Counted from the first letter of the stretch, positions 35,065 through 43,622 are shown. The stretch: 64,000 nt of DNA from Hyphomicrobiales bacterium (GCA_900473685.1 UCNE01000018.1:247815-311814), one strand, 5' to 3'. Translations and numbers: made by a program. Notes: generated from the sequence alone by a model not told the origin.

Positions 35065-35192
35065 TTTTGACGTGGAGGGGTGTCCAATCTCGCCGCAGAC
35101 CCTATAAATTACAAGTTTGAAGTCTTCGACCGCATTCGCGGCCGCCCCGGAACTCGACCCATCCAAGCCCTAAAGGCATAAAGGAGAGACCG

Positions 35193-35588
35193 ATGCGTCT
35201 ATCGACCGACACCGTTTTGACGATGATTCGCCAGCCAGCCGACAATGACACGCTCGGAGGCCGCATCTGGCGGGCGCGCGACGCGATGAATCTTTCGACA
35301 AAGGACCTCGCCAACCAACTCGGCGTTCGCACCGATACGGTCGCTGCCTGGGAGCGCGACCGCTCTGAGCCGCGCACCAACCGGCTGTTTATGCTGGCAG
35401 GCGTGCTCGGCGTTGCCCCCGCCTGGCTGATCGCCGGTATCGGCGAAGCGCCGAAGGATGACCTTTCAAGCAGCGTATCGGGACCCTTGCGCGATCAACT
35501 GGCGCAGGTGAAGAAACTGCACGAGCAGACAGGAAAGGCGATCTCCGCCCTTGAGATGGAGATCAACCGCGTCCTACAGGACATGTAA
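35193..35588 (+). CDS. XRE family helix-turn-helix regulator
   Basis: The 131-residue protein has an XRE/Cro HTH (about 22-80: RIWRARDAMNLSTKDLANQLGVRTDTVAAWERDRSEPR) and a C-terminal coiled-coil tail (LRDQLAQVKKLHEQTGKAISALEMEINRVLQ) for oligomerisation. AAAGGAGAGACCG gives a strong ribosome binding site. It lies between the DMT gene (divergent) and adhC (93 bp downstream, same strand). It might regulate either neighbour, but no matching palindrome was found. Confidence 0.88.
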   Translation: MRLSTDTVLTMIRQPADNDTLGGRIWRARDAMNLSTKDLANQLGVRTDTVAAWERDRSEPRTNRLFMLAGVLGVAPAWLIAGIGEAPKDDLSSSVSGPLRDQLAQVKKLHEQTGKAISALEMEINRVLQDM

Positions 35589-35681
35589 TATTTCACGACC
35601 GATTCTCGGCCGATTCCGGCTTGAGCGCCACCAGCCACTCTGCGATTGTGGCGAGAATTCATTTCAGGGAGACTACACATT

Positions 35682-36809
35682 ATGGACGTACGCGCCGCCG
35701 TTGCCGTGCAGGCAGGCAAGCCACTCGAAGTCATGACCGTTCAGCTCGACGGCCCGCGCGCCGGCGAAGTGCTGGTCGAGGTCAAGGCGACCGGCATCTG
35801 CCATACCGACGAATTCACGCTATCGGGTGCTGATCCCGAAGGCCTGTTTCCGGCTATTCTTGGCCACGAGGGTGCAGGTATCGTCGTCGATGTCGGCCCA
35901 GGCGTCACATCGCTGAAGAAGGGCGATCATGTCATTCCGCTCTACACGCCGGAATGCCGCGAGTGTTATTCCTGCCTGTCGCGCAAGACCAACCTGTGCA
36001 CCTCGATCCGTTCAACCCAGGGACAGGGCCTGATGCCGGATGGCACGAGCCGCTTCTCGATCGGCAAGGACAAGATCTTCCACTATATGGGCTGCTCGAC
36101 CTTCGCCAATTTCACGGTTCTGCCGGAGATCGCGCTGGCCAAGGTCAACCCCGACGCGCCGTTCGACAAGATCTGCTATATCGGCTGCGGCGTCACCACC
36201 GGTATCGGCGCGGTCATCAACACGGCCAAGGTCGAGATCGGCTCGACGGCGATCGTCTTCGGCCTCGGCGGCATTGGTCTCAACGTGCTGCAGGGCCTGC
36301 GCCTTGCCGGTGCCGACATGATCATCGGCGTCGATATCAACAATGACCGCAAGGCCTGGGGCGAAAAATTCGGCATGACGCATTTCGTCAACCCGAAGGA
36401 AGTCGGCGATGATATCGTTCCCTATCTGGTCAACCTGACCAAACGCAACGGCGACACGATCGGCGGCGCCGACTACACGTTCGACTGCACCGGCAACACC
36501 AAGGTCATGCGGCAGGCACTGGAATCCTCGCATCGCGGCTGGGGCAAGTCGGTCATCATCGGCGTTGCCGGTGCCGGCCAGGAAATCTCCACCCGACCGT
36601 TCCAGCTGGTCACCGGCCGCAACTGGATGGGCACCGCCTTTGGCGGCGCGCGCGGCCGCACTGACGTGCCGAAGATCGTCGAATGGTACATGGAAGGCAA
36701 GATCCAGATCGACCCGATGATCACCCACACGATGCCGCTCGAAGACATCAACAAGGGCTTTGACCTGATGCACGCCGGCGAGAGCATCCGCAGCGTGGTG
36801 ATCTACTAA
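35682..36809 (+). CDS. adhC: S-(hydroxymethyl)glutathione dehydrogenase / class III alcohol dehydrogenase
   Basis: The 375-residue zinc enzyme oxidises S-hydroxymethylglutathione (from formaldehyde plus glutathione) to S-formylglutathione with NAD+. Catalytic zinc ligands are Cys40 (TGICHTDEF), His62 (LGHEGAG) and the later CYIGCGVTTG; structural zinc cysteines are 92, 95, 98 and 106. The Rossmann motif is FGLGGIGLNVLQG. The start at 35682 is preceded by CAGGGAGA. It is also called frmA or flhA in other species. The product's hydrolase, fghA, lies 1.9 kb downstream. Confidence 0.96.
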   Translation: MDVRAAVAVQAGKPLEVMTVQLDGPRAGEVLVEVKATGICHTDEFTLSGADPEGLFPAILGHEGAGIVVDVGPGVTSLKKGDHVIPLYTPECRECYSCLSRKTNLCTSIRSTQGQGLMPDGTSRFSIGKDKIFHYMGCSTFANFTVLPEIALAKVNPDAPFDKICYIGCGVTTGIGAVINTAKVEIGSTAIVFGLGGIGLNVLQGLRLAGADMIIGVDINNDRKAWGEKFGMTHFVNPKEVGDDIVPYLVNLTKRNGDTIGGADYTFDCTGNTKVMRQALESSHRGWGKSVIIGVAGAGQEISTRPFQLVTGRNWMGTAFGGARGRTDVPKIVEWYMEGKIQIDPMITHTMPLEDINKGFDLMHAGESIRSVVIY

Positions 36810-36862
36810 CGGGAACCCGAAGCTCCGGCACCGGTTTCCGCATCGCCGGGATCAACAGTTTC

Positions 36863-36901
36863 CAGGCGCCGCGTCTGTTCAGGACGCGGCGCCTGTCTTT
36901 T
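36863..36901 (+). terminator. terminator of adhC
   Basis: Perfect 13-bp stem CAGGCGCCGCGTC / GACGCGGCGCCTG with a 7-nt loop followed by TCTTTT. Confidence 0.88.
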
Positions 36902-37010
36902 GGAAGGTATCTGCCCGTTGATATGGTTCTGGATTTCCAGCAGCCGGACGGCTATGCCTTCGCAAGGCAACGGCCGAAGAATGGCCGGGGCAGAAAGCAT
37001 GAGGGGCGGA

Positions 37011-37493
37011 ATGATCCGGCACAATCTTTACACGCTCTGTGTGCTCGTCGGCCTTACCGCCACTCCGGCGCTTGCCGACCCGATCGGCACTTACGATGTC
37101 ATCGGCGTCAATCCCGATGACGGCGGCGAATATCACGGTACCGTCACCGTCAGCCGCACGGGTGAAACCTATTCGGTGACCTGGACAATTGCCGGCACGG
37201 AATCAAACGGCGTCGGCATTGGTGGAAAAAGAGGCAACACGGAAACGACAGGGGTTGCCTCCGCGGATGACGATATGATCACCATCGGCTACGGTAACGA
37301 AAGCGGTTTCGGCATTTCACAATATGATCTGCAGCCGGACGGTTCCTGGAAAGGCCGTTGGGCCTATGCGGATGGCGAGAAAGTGTCGACGGAAACCTGG
37401 ACACGCCCCGGCGCTGCCCGCTCGCTTGAGCGGTCGAAGACGCCAACGAGCGAAGCGATGAAACCGATGAGCAGCCCTGCGGCGCGGCCATGA
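37011..37493 (+). CDS. secreted hypothetical protein
   Basis: The 160-residue protein has a signal peptide (MIRHNLYTLCVLVGLTATPALA) and a mature beta-rich domain with repeated strand patterns: IGTYDVIGVNPDDGGEYHGTV, GETYSVTWTIAGTESNGVGIG, ITIGYGNESGFGISQY, GSWKGRWAY. This resembles small lipocalin-like or fibronectin-binding-like bacterial domains of unknown role. The start at 37011 has GAGGGGCGGA just upstream; Met at 36999 also has a possible site. It begins a cluster with the YaiI-like and DUF1345 genes inserted between adhC and fghA. Confidence 0.75.
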   Translation: MIRHNLYTLCVLVGLTATPALADPIGTYDVIGVNPDDGGEYHGTVTVSRTGETYSVTWTIAGTESNGVGIGGKRGNTETTGVASADDDMITIGYGNESGFGISQYDLQPDGSWKGRWAYADGEKVSTETWTRPGAARSLERSKTPTSEAMKPMSSPAARP

Positions 37494-37518
37494 CAACAGT
37501 GAAGCGGTACGAACAACG

Positions 37519-37989
37519 ATGTCAGACCCAGCCCAGCCAACACCCACGATCTATGTCGATGCCGACGCCTGCCCGGTCAAACCGGAGATCTTGAAAGTCG
37601 CCGAGCGTCACGGCCTGCCTGTCGTGCTGGTCGCCAATTCCGGCCTTCGCCCGTCGCGTGATCCGATGGTGCGCAACGTCATCGTCTCGGCAGGATTCGA
37701 CGCTGCCGATGACTGGATTGCCGAACGCGCCCATGACGGCGATATCGTCATTACCGCCGATGTGCCGCTGGCCGGGCGCTGCGTTGCCGCTGGTGCGCAA
37801 GTGACAGGACCAACAGGCCGCATCTTCGACAAGGGCAATATCGGCATGGCGACCGCCATGCGCGATCTCGGCGCACACCTGCGCGAAACCGGCGAGAGCA
37901 AGGGCTACAATGCCGCCTTTTCGCCGCGCGACCGGTCGGCTTTCCTCGAAACGCTCGACCGGCTTTGCCGCCGCGTCAAACAACGCTGA
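37519..37989 (+). CDS. YaiI/YqxD family protein (DUF188)
   Basis: The 156-residue protein carries the DUF188 signature: IYVDADACPVKPEI near the N-terminus, VRNVIVSAGFDAADDWIAERAHDGDIVITADVPLAGRCVAAG, and GNIGMATAMRDL. The aspartate-rich VDADACPVK and DIVITADVPLA motifs suggest a PIN-like metal-binding fold. Biochemical function unknown. It lies 25 bp after the secreted protein gene and 22 bp before the DUF1345 gene, so these are probably cotranscribed. Confidence 0.92.
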   Translation: MSDPAQPTPTIYVDADACPVKPEILKVAERHGLPVVLVANSGLRPSRDPMVRNVIVSAGFDAADDWIAERAHDGDIVITADVPLAGRCVAAGAQVTGPTGRIFDKGNIGMATAMRDLGAHLRETGESKGYNAAFSPRDRSAFLETLDRLCRRVKQR

Positions 37990-38011
37990 CCCAGCAGGAT
38001 CGGAAGCCCTG

Positions 38012-38665
38012 ATGAGCATGCCGGACAGGACAATCACGCATCGCCGCCATACGCCGTTTTATGCAGGCGGTATCTGTGCTGCAATCACATTTGCCATCTG
38101 CCTGTTTGCCAAGCCTACATTGGCGGTCAATCTGGCTGCAGTGGTCTTCTTCCTTGTCTATCTGCTGATGATTGCCTGGCGCCTGCCCAGACTGACGGGC
38201 TCCTATCTCAAACACCATGCCGCCCGCACCGACGAACCGGCGATCATCATCTTTGCCGTAACGCTGGCGACCGCCGCGATTTCGCTGGTCTCGCTGTTTA
38301 TGGCGCTGAATGCCGGCGGCAAGGAAACGATGCTTGATCTGGTGCTGGCATTTTCCTCCGTCACGCTCGGCTGGCTGACGATCCATACGATGGCGGCAAT
38401 GCACTATGCCCATACCTACTGGCTCCTGCAGACAGGCAAAAATGAGGGCGACAGCCGGGGTCTCGAATTTCCGGGCACAAACGATCCGGGCGGCTATGAT
38501 TTCCTCTACTTCGCCTTCGTCATCGGCATGACGGCGCAAACCTCTGACATTGCGATCACCACGACAGCCATGCGCAAGATCAACCTTGTGCACGCGGTCG
38601 TCTCCTTCTTCTTCAATACGGTACTGGTGGCGGCTGCGGTCAACGCGGCGGTGTCGCTGGCATAA
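38012..38665 (+). CDS. DUF1345 family membrane protein
   Basis: The 217-residue protein has five or six transmembrane segments: AICAAITF-type start, LAAVVFFLVYLLMIAW, IIFAVTLATAAISLVSLFMAL, MLDLVLAFSSVTLGWLTIHTMAAMHYAHTYW, and a C-terminal VSFFFNTVLVAAAVNAAVS. YDFLYFAFVIGMTAQTSDI is the most recognisable DUF1345 motif. Function unknown. The ATG at 38012 follows GGATCGGAAG. It is 28 bp upstream of fghA, with which it is probably cotranscribed. Confidence 0.87.
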   Translation: MSMPDRTITHRRHTPFYAGGICAAITFAICLFAKPTLAVNLAAVVFFLVYLLMIAWRLPRLTGSYLKHHAARTDEPAIIIFAVTLATAAISLVSLFMALNAGGKETMLDLVLAFSSVTLGWLTIHTMAAMHYAHTYWLLQTGKNEGDSRGLEFPGTNDPGGYDFLYFAFVIGMTAQTSDIAITTTAMRKINLVHAVVSFFFNTVLVAAAVNAAVSLA

Positions 38666-38693
38666 TACCGTTTCAGCCTCAAGGGAGCACAGC

Positions 38694-39527
38694 TTGAAAG
38701 TCCTTTCCCAGAACACCGCATTCGGCGGCATGCAGGGCGTGTTTGCCCGCGATTCACAGGCCTGCGGGGTCGAGATGACCTTTGCGGTCTATATTCCGCC
38801 ACAGGCGATCACCACGCCCTGCCCGGTCGTCTGGTATCTCTCCGGCCTCACCTGCTCGCATGCCAACGTGATGGAGAAAGGCGAATATCGCCGGATGGCC
38901 GCCGAGCTTGGCTTGATCATCGTCTGCCCGGATACCAGCCCGCGCGGCGGTGACGTTCCGGACGAACTGACCAACTGGCAGATGGGCAAGGGTGCGGGCT
39001 TCTATCTCGACGCCACACAGGCGCCCTGGGCAGAAAACTACCAGATGTACACCTATATCAACGAGGAACTGCCGGCCTTCATCGCCCAGCATTTTCGCGC
39101 CGACATGAGCCGCCAGGGCATTTTCGGCCATTCCATGGGCGGCCACGGCGCCATGACCATTGCGCTGAAAAACCCGGACCGGTTCAAGAGCTGCTCGGCC
39201 TTCGCACCGATCGTCGAACCTTCGACGGCTGACTGGTCGATCGGCGCATTCGAGAAATATCTCGGCGAGGACAAGGCAAGCTGGCGGCAATATGACGCCT
39301 GTGCATTGGTCAAAGATGGCGCGCGCTTCCCGGAATTCCTGATCGATCAGGGCAAGGCCGACAATTTCCTGGAAACGGGCTTACGTCCCTGGCTGTTCGA
39401 GGAGGCCATCAAGGACACCGGCATCGGCCTGACGCTGCGCATGCACGAGCGCTACGACCATTCCTACTATTTCATCTCGACCTTCATGAACGATCATCTG
39501 AAATGGCATGCCGAGCGGCTGGCCTAA
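38694..39527 (+). CDS. fghA: S-formylglutathione hydrolase
   Basis: The 277-residue esterase D family enzyme releases formate and glutathione from S-formylglutathione, the step after AdhC. Catalytic Ser147 lies in FGHSMGGHGA, and the Asp in LIDQGKADNFL and His in RYDHSYYF complete the triad. GLTCSHANVMEK and GDVPDELTNW are also typical. The start is a TTG at 38694 with GGGAG 6 bases upstream; no ATG matches the family's N-terminus (MKVLSQNTAFGGMQGVF). Confidence 0.95.
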   Translation: MKVLSQNTAFGGMQGVFARDSQACGVEMTFAVYIPPQAITTPCPVVWYLSGLTCSHANVMEKGEYRRMAAELGLIIVCPDTSPRGGDVPDELTNWQMGKGAGFYLDATQAPWAENYQMYTYINEELPAFIAQHFRADMSRQGIFGHSMGGHGAMTIALKNPDRFKSCSAFAPIVEPSTADWSIGAFEKYLGEDKASWRQYDACALVKDGARFPEFLIDQGKADNFLETGLRPWLFEEAIKDTGIGLTLRMHERYDHSYYFISTFMNDHLKWHAERLA

Positions 39528-39584
39528 AGCCTAGCCAAGCGGATTGGAGAACCGTGCCGTCCCCCACGGTGCGGTTCTTCTTTT

Positions 39585-39896
39585 TCAGGAGGCGGACTGG
39601 AAGCGCGGCGGCGCGGCCGTCTCGACGATGCGGATGCTCGATTCGCACTGGCCACGATGACCTTCCATATCGACGACGACATGCCAGTGACCGGATTGCG
39701 GAATGACCAGCCGGATCGGCGACTTTCGCGCGACGCCGCCGACGAACTGGTGTTTCAGCGTTTCCGTATAGAGCTGGAAATTATTGGCAGTCATCAGCCG
39801 GACATTGGCGACGGCCGCCAGGGTAATTTCGATGGTGACGCCAGCGCGCTGTTGCTTGAGGTCATAATGGGTGAAGCTGAACTTCAGTTTTGTCAT
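39585..39896 (-). CDS. DUF1883 domain protein
   Basis: The 103-residue protein matches the DUF1883 family: KFSFTHYDLKQQRAGVTIEITL, ANVRLMTANNFQLYTETLKHQFVGG and RKSPIRLVIPQSGHWHVVVDMEG. Stand-alone DUF1883 proteins are of unknown function, and the domain is also found fused to TIR domains in putative defence proteins. No such partner is present here. The ATG at 39896 fits the family start; the frame runs open upstream to 40061. Confidence 0.88.
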   Translation of the reverse strand: MTKLKFSFTHYDLKQQRAGVTIEITLAAVANVRLMTANNFQLYTETLKHQFVGGVARKSPIRLVIPQSGHWHVVVDMEGHRGQCESSIRIVETAAPPRFQSAS

Positions 39897-40052
39897 TGTA
39901 CGTCCGTTTGAAAACAGCTTTGCCAGAGGCCGGAATATTAGCGATCGCGTGTTAAAAATTGGTTTTGCGCGGCCGCTCGCCTGGGCGTAACCGATGCACC
40001 AAAACGGACAGCCATCTTTTCTGACATCGCGGTTTCGGCTATGGCATTTGCC

Positions 40053-40430
40053 ATGACACATATCCTTCTCGTTGCCGCCGGCGGTGCGCTTGGTTCGGTC
40101 CTGCGCTATCTCGTCGGGCTCTGGACGCTGCGCAGCTTCGGCCCCTCATTTCCGTGGGGCACATTGACGGTCAACATTACCGGGTCCTTCCTGATCGGCG
40201 TCTTTGCGGAGGTCATCGCCCGCAAATTTGGTGCGTCGGCGGAGATGCGCGTGTTCCTGATCACCGGCATTCTCGGCGGCTACACCACCTTTTCCGCCTT
40301 CTCTCTTGACGCGATCACCCTGTTTGAACGCGGCGAACCGGTCACGGCATTGATTTATGTGGCATCCAGTGTGCTTCTTTCGGCTCTCGCAGTGTTTGCC
40401 GGGCTGGCCCTTATGCGCGCAATAGTCTAA
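40053..40430 (+). CDS. crcB: fluoride efflux channel CrcB/Fluc
   Basis: The 125-residue protein has four transmembrane helices and the Fluc signatures GGALGSVLRYLVG, GTLTVNITGSFLIG (conserved pore Asn) and ITGILGGYTTFSAFSLD (Thr/Phe pore residues). It functions as a dual-topology dimer that lets fluoride leave the cell. An ATG at 40041, four codons earlier, is also possible. I looked for a fluoride riboswitch in the 150 bp upstream and found no match to its conserved sequence. Confidence 0.93.
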   Translation: MTHILLVAAGGALGSVLRYLVGLWTLRSFGPSFPWGTLTVNITGSFLIGVFAEVIARKFGASAEMRVFLITGILGGYTTFSAFSLDAITLFERGEPVTALIYVASSVLLSALAVFAGLALMRAIV

Positions 40431-40556
40431 AGGGACCACTCAGAGCGCCATGCGTCCACTTGGGACCGGCCTGCTCTGTCATATCAGTTTGCGCACGGAT
40501 TTCCGGCCGGCACCATTGCCGGGGCGCGATGGCAATTGGATGCAGGTAGAAACAAG

Positions 40557-41549
40557 ATGGCGGGTATTGAACACAAGCAGGTCGAATCCGACGAGGCGGG
40601 CATGCGCCTCGATCGCTGGTTCAAGGTGCATTATCCGGGCCTAGGCTTCGGTCCGCTGCAGAAACTGCTGCGCTCCGGCCAGGTTCGCGTCGATGGCGGC
40701 CGGGTGAAATCCGATACCCGCGTTCAGCCCGGACAGGTCGTGCGCATTCCGCCGATGGAAGTCGATCCGAAGACGAGGACTGGCCCGATCGCCGGCCGCG
40801 ATCTTCGCCACGCCTCCGACCACGAACTTCTGTCGCGCATGCTGCTGCATGAAGATTCCAAGGTGATCGTCCTCAACAAGCCACCCGGTATCGCGGTTCA
40901 AGGCGGCTCGGGCATCAACCGTCATATCGACGACATGCTGGAAGCGTGGACCAGCCCCAAGGGCGAAAAGCCGCGTCTGGTGCACCGTCTCGACCGCGAT
41001 ACGTCCGGCGTCCTGGTGATCGCCCGCACCCGTGGCGCAGCCCAGAAGCTGACGGCCGCCTTCCGCGAGCGCGACACCAAGAAAACCTACTGGGCGATGG
41101 TCAAGGGTGTGCCGCGCAAGAAGGAAGACAAGATCTCGACCTGGCTGGTCAAGGAGCAGACGCCGGATGGCGATCGCATGCGCATCGCCAAGCATGGCGA
41201 GGACGGTGCCGATCACGCGGTCTCGTACTACCGGATCATCGAGACAGCCGGCCAGAACCTGACCTGGCTGGAAATGGAGCCCTATACCGGCCGGACCCAT
41301 CAGCTGCGCGTTCACGCCGCCCATATCGGCCACCCGATCATCGGCGACCCGAAATATTTCGGCGCCGAATTCAACTGGGCCTTCCCCGGAGGCGTCCAGA
41401 ACAAGCTGCATCTGCATGCGCGGCGCATCGACGTTCCCCATCCGGACGGCGGACGCCTGATCGTGACCGCACCAATGCCGCAACATATGGTCCAGAGCTG
41501 GAACCTGATCGGCTTCGACATGGCCAGCGCCGAGGAAGCCGACGACTGA
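40557..41549 (+). CDS. RluA-family pseudouridine synthase
   Basis: The 330-residue protein has an N-terminal S4 RNA-binding domain (about 10-65: AGMRLDRWFKVHYPG, QKLLRSGQVRVDGGRV) and an RluA-type catalytic domain with HRLDRDTSGVLVIART containing the nucleophilic Asp, plus GRTHQLRVHAAHIGHPIIGDPKYFG. It probably isomerises uridines in 23S rRNA (RluC/RluD-type), but the exact site cannot be assigned. Start at 40557 after GCAGGTAGAAACAAG; a TTG seven codons upstream is possible. Its stop overlaps the next gene's start (TGATG), so the two are coupled. Confidence 0.92.
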   Translation: MAGIEHKQVESDEAGMRLDRWFKVHYPGLGFGPLQKLLRSGQVRVDGGRVKSDTRVQPGQVVRIPPMEVDPKTRTGPIAGRDLRHASDHELLSRMLLHEDSKVIVLNKPPGIAVQGGSGINRHIDDMLEAWTSPKGEKPRLVHRLDRDTSGVLVIARTRGAAQKLTAAFRERDTKKTYWAMVKGVPRKKEDKISTWLVKEQTPDGDRMRIAKHGEDGADHAVSYYRIIETAGQNLTWLEMEPYTGRTHQLRVHAAHIGHPIIGDPKYFGAEFNWAFPGGVQNKLHLHARRIDVPHPDGGRLIVTAPMPQHMVQSWNLIGFDMASAEEADD

Positions 41550-42214
41550 TGAAACTCGCTCTTTTCGATTGTGACGGCACCCTGGTCGACAGCGCCGGGC
41601 TCATCCATGAAGTCATGGCGCGGACGTTCGAGGATTTTGGCCTTCAACGCATCTCGCTGGATGCCACCAAGAGCATCATCGGCCTGACGCTCGATATCGC
41701 CATTGCCCGGCTGATGCACCAGCCGCATGTGGACGATCGTGCGCAGGCGATGACGGCGCATTACAAGTCGATCTATGCCGGTGTCCGCACCGAGATGAAT
41801 TTTCGCGAGCCCTTGTTCGACGGCATTGCGCCGCTGCTTGCAACGCTGATGGCCAAGGACGAACTGCTGCTGGGTGCCGTTACGGGAAAGTCACGCCGCG
41901 GACTTGATCAGATCTGTGCAAGCCACGGGTATGAAAAGACATTCTTCGTTTCTCGCACAGCCGATGACTGCCCGTCGAAACCGCATCCGGCCATGGTGAC
42001 GGAATGCTGCAGCGAGGCCGGTATCGACGCCAAGGATACCGTCGTCATCGGCGACGCGATCTATGACATGCAGATGGCCAAGAGCGCCGGCGCATCCGCT
42101 ATCGGCGTCGCCTGGGGTTATGCGTCGGTTCCCGAGCTGATCGAGGCCGGAGCGGACTACATTGCGCGCACCCCGCATGATATTCTGGACTGGATGGAGA
42201 CACATCATGCCTGA
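41549..42214 (+). CDS. HAD family hydrolase (phosphoglycolate phosphatase-like)
   Basis: The 221-residue HAD phosphatase has motif I FDCDGTLVDS (residues 7-16), motif II Thr in GAVTGKSRRG, motif III Lys around SKPHP and motif IV GDAIYDMQMAKSAG. The helical cap between motif I and II is of the C1 type found in phosphoglycolate phosphatase and beta-phosphoglucomutase. The substrate is a small phosphate ester but not identifiable. The start overlaps the pseudouridine synthase stop, and the end overlaps the ATP12 gene by 8 bp, forming a tight three-gene operon. Confidence 0.92.
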   Translation: MKLALFDCDGTLVDSAGLIHEVMARTFEDFGLQRISLDATKSIIGLTLDIAIARLMHQPHVDDRAQAMTAHYKSIYAGVRTEMNFREPLFDGIAPLLATLMAKDELLLGAVTGKSRRGLDQICASHGYEKTFFVSRTADDCPSKPHPAMVTECCSEAGIDAKDTVVIGDAIYDMQMAKSAGASAIGVAWGYASVPELIEAGADYIARTPHDILDWMETHHA

Positions 42215-42992
42215 TATTCGCGACGATCTGCATGACGCGCTGAGCGATCCGGATCCAGTGCGCCGTGCGCAGATACAGATGCACAAGCCGCTGCCGAAGC
42301 GTTTCTATACGGCGGTCAGCACCAGCCCGGCGGAAGACGGCGGCCATGCCATTCTTCTCGACGGCCGCGCCGTCCGCACCCCGGCAAAACAGTATCTGAC
42401 CGTTCCGACACAGGCCGCAGCCAATCTGCTGGCGGCCGAATGGGATGCGCAGAAGGAAGAGATCGACCCAGCGACAATGCCGGTCACCCGGCTTGCCAAC
42501 ACGGCGATCGACGGTGTCTCCAAGGATATCCGCGCCGTCTTCGACGACATTCTCAATTTTGCCGGAACCGATTTTCTTTGTTACCGCGCAAGCGAGCCCG
42601 ATGGCCTAGCTGCGCGTCAATCGGAACGCTGGGATCCAGTGATCCGCTGGGCGGCCGAGAAACTGGGTGCGAATTTCATCCTCATCGAAGGCATCGTGCA
42701 TCAGGTCCAGCCGCGTGCCGCCATCAACGGTGTCGCCGAGGCGCTTCGCGCCTATGCCACGCCGCTCGGCCTTGCCTGCCTGCACACGATCACCACGCTG
42801 ACCGGCTCTGCCCTGCTGGCCATTGCCTTTGCCGAACAACAGCTTTCAGGCGAAGAGGCCTGGGCGCTCGCGCATGTCGACGAGGACTGGCAGATCGAGC
42901 ATTGGGGCACTGACGACGAAGCCTTCCAGCGCCGCGAAAACCGCTGGCGGGAAATGCAGGCGGCAACGGCGACGCTCGACGCCCTGCGCTGA
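42207..42992 (+). CDS. ATP12 family F1-ATPase assembly chaperone
   Basis: The 261-residue protein matches ATP12: PLPKRFYTAVSTSP, HAILLDGRAVRTPAKQYLTVPTQAAANLLAAEWDAQKEEIDPATMPVTRLANTAID, TDFLCYRASEP and GSALLAIAFA. ATP12 proteins hold the F1 alpha subunit before assembly in mitochondria and alphaproteobacteria. It is the last gene in the pseudouridine synthase-HAD-ATP12 operon, overlapping HAD by 8 bp, and is followed by a strong terminator. Confidence 0.93.
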   Translation: MPDIRDDLHDALSDPDPVRRAQIQMHKPLPKRFYTAVSTSPAEDGGHAILLDGRAVRTPAKQYLTVPTQAAANLLAAEWDAQKEEIDPATMPVTRLANTAIDGVSKDIRAVFDDILNFAGTDFLCYRASEPDGLAARQSERWDPVIRWAAEKLGANFILIEGIVHQVQPRAAINGVAEALRAYATPLGLACLHTITTLTGSALLAIAFAEQQLSGEEAWALAHVDEDWQIEHWGTDDEAFQRRENRWREMQAATATLDALR

Positions 42993-43021
42993 TTTCAGCG
43001 GCAACAGGTAAGACACACCAA

Positions 43022-43055
43022 AACACCCCGTGCAGCGTTCTGCACGGGGTGTTTT
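43022..43055. terminator. bidirectional terminator between ATP12 and gdx genes
   Basis: AACACCCCGTGCAG / CTGCACGGGGTGTT, a 14-bp perfect stem with a 4-nt loop, with A and T tails on both sides. It separates convergent transcription units. Confidence 0.88.
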
Positions 43056-43074
43056 CAATTCGACGTCTGAGTTT

Positions 43075-43389
43075 TCAGGCAGTCAGCTTCAACCCGGCAA
43101 TGCCGGCAATGATCAGCGCGATACAGCCGATGCGAATGGCCGTTGCAGGCTCGGCAAACAGCACGATGCCGAGAATTACCGTCCCGACCGTGCCGATACC
43201 CGTCCAGACGGCGTAGGCGGTGCCAAGCGGCAGTGTGCGCACGGCGACACCGAGCAGAACGACGCTCGCCACCATGGAAGCGCCGGTCAGCACCGTCGGC
43301 ACAAGCCGGGTAAAACCGTCGGTATATTTCAGGCCGATCGCCCAGCCGATTTCAAGAATTCCTGCGAGGAAAAGGATAATCCAGGCCAT
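43075..43389 (-). CDS. gdx: guanidinium exporter Gdx (SugE, small multidrug resistance family)
   Basis: The 104-residue protein has four transmembrane helices, the essential Glu13 (AGILEIGWAIGLKY) and the Gdx-specific LPLGTAYAVWTGIGTVGTVILGI segment that distinguishes guanidinium exporters from EmrE-type multidrug pumps. It exchanges guanidinium for protons as a dual-topology dimer. The ATG at 43389 has GGACGGAG upstream. The longer frame from 43515 would cover the riboswitch candidate and is rejected. The leader strongly supports guanidine control. Confidence 0.92.
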   Translation of the reverse strand: MAWIILFLAGILEIGWAIGLKYTDGFTRLVPTVLTGASMVASVVLLGVAVRTLPLGTAYAVWTGIGTVGTVILGIVLFAEPATAIRIGCIALIIAGIAGLKLTA

Positions 43390-43409
43390 GACTGACTCCG
43401 TCCAAGGGA

Positions 43410-43473
43410 GCGAGGCCGTCCTCGCGGATGTTCGGGTCCGGGCGATGATGCCGATCCCGTGCAGCCGTCTGCA
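43410..43473 (-). promoter_or_regulatory. guanidine-II (mini-ykkC) riboswitch candidate
   Basis: On the minus strand two hairpins each have the ACGG loop that defines mini-ykkC: P1 TGCAG-ACGG-CTGCA (43460-43473) and P2 GCGAGG-ACGG-CCTCGC (43410-43425), with a 34-nt linker. P2 ends about 20 nt before the start codon of gdx, next to its GGACGGAG ribosome binding site. Guanidine-II riboswitches consist of exactly such paired ACGR hairpins in front of sugE/gdx genes. Confidence 0.85.
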
Positions 43474-43622
43474 TAAGCACTCTATGCCATCCCGGTTTGA
43501 CCATGACAAGGGCACGCGGCGTGCCCTCTATGCGCAGACGGCAATCCGGGCTCTCGCTGGTTTGCACTTGTGCGGATGGTTTCGAACGGTGAAGATGGCA
43601 GCGAAACAGGGAGTGTTCCGCA

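Noticed and set aside
39585..39896. DUF1883 protein as a TIR-type antiphage defence gene
   Set aside because: Only the DUF1883 domain is present. There is no TIR domain, nuclease or defence neighbour in the surrounding genes.
39897..40052. Possible fluoride riboswitch upstream of crcB
   Set aside because: The conserved fluoride-motif sequence and pseudoknot pattern were not found; a match would have been expected close to the start.
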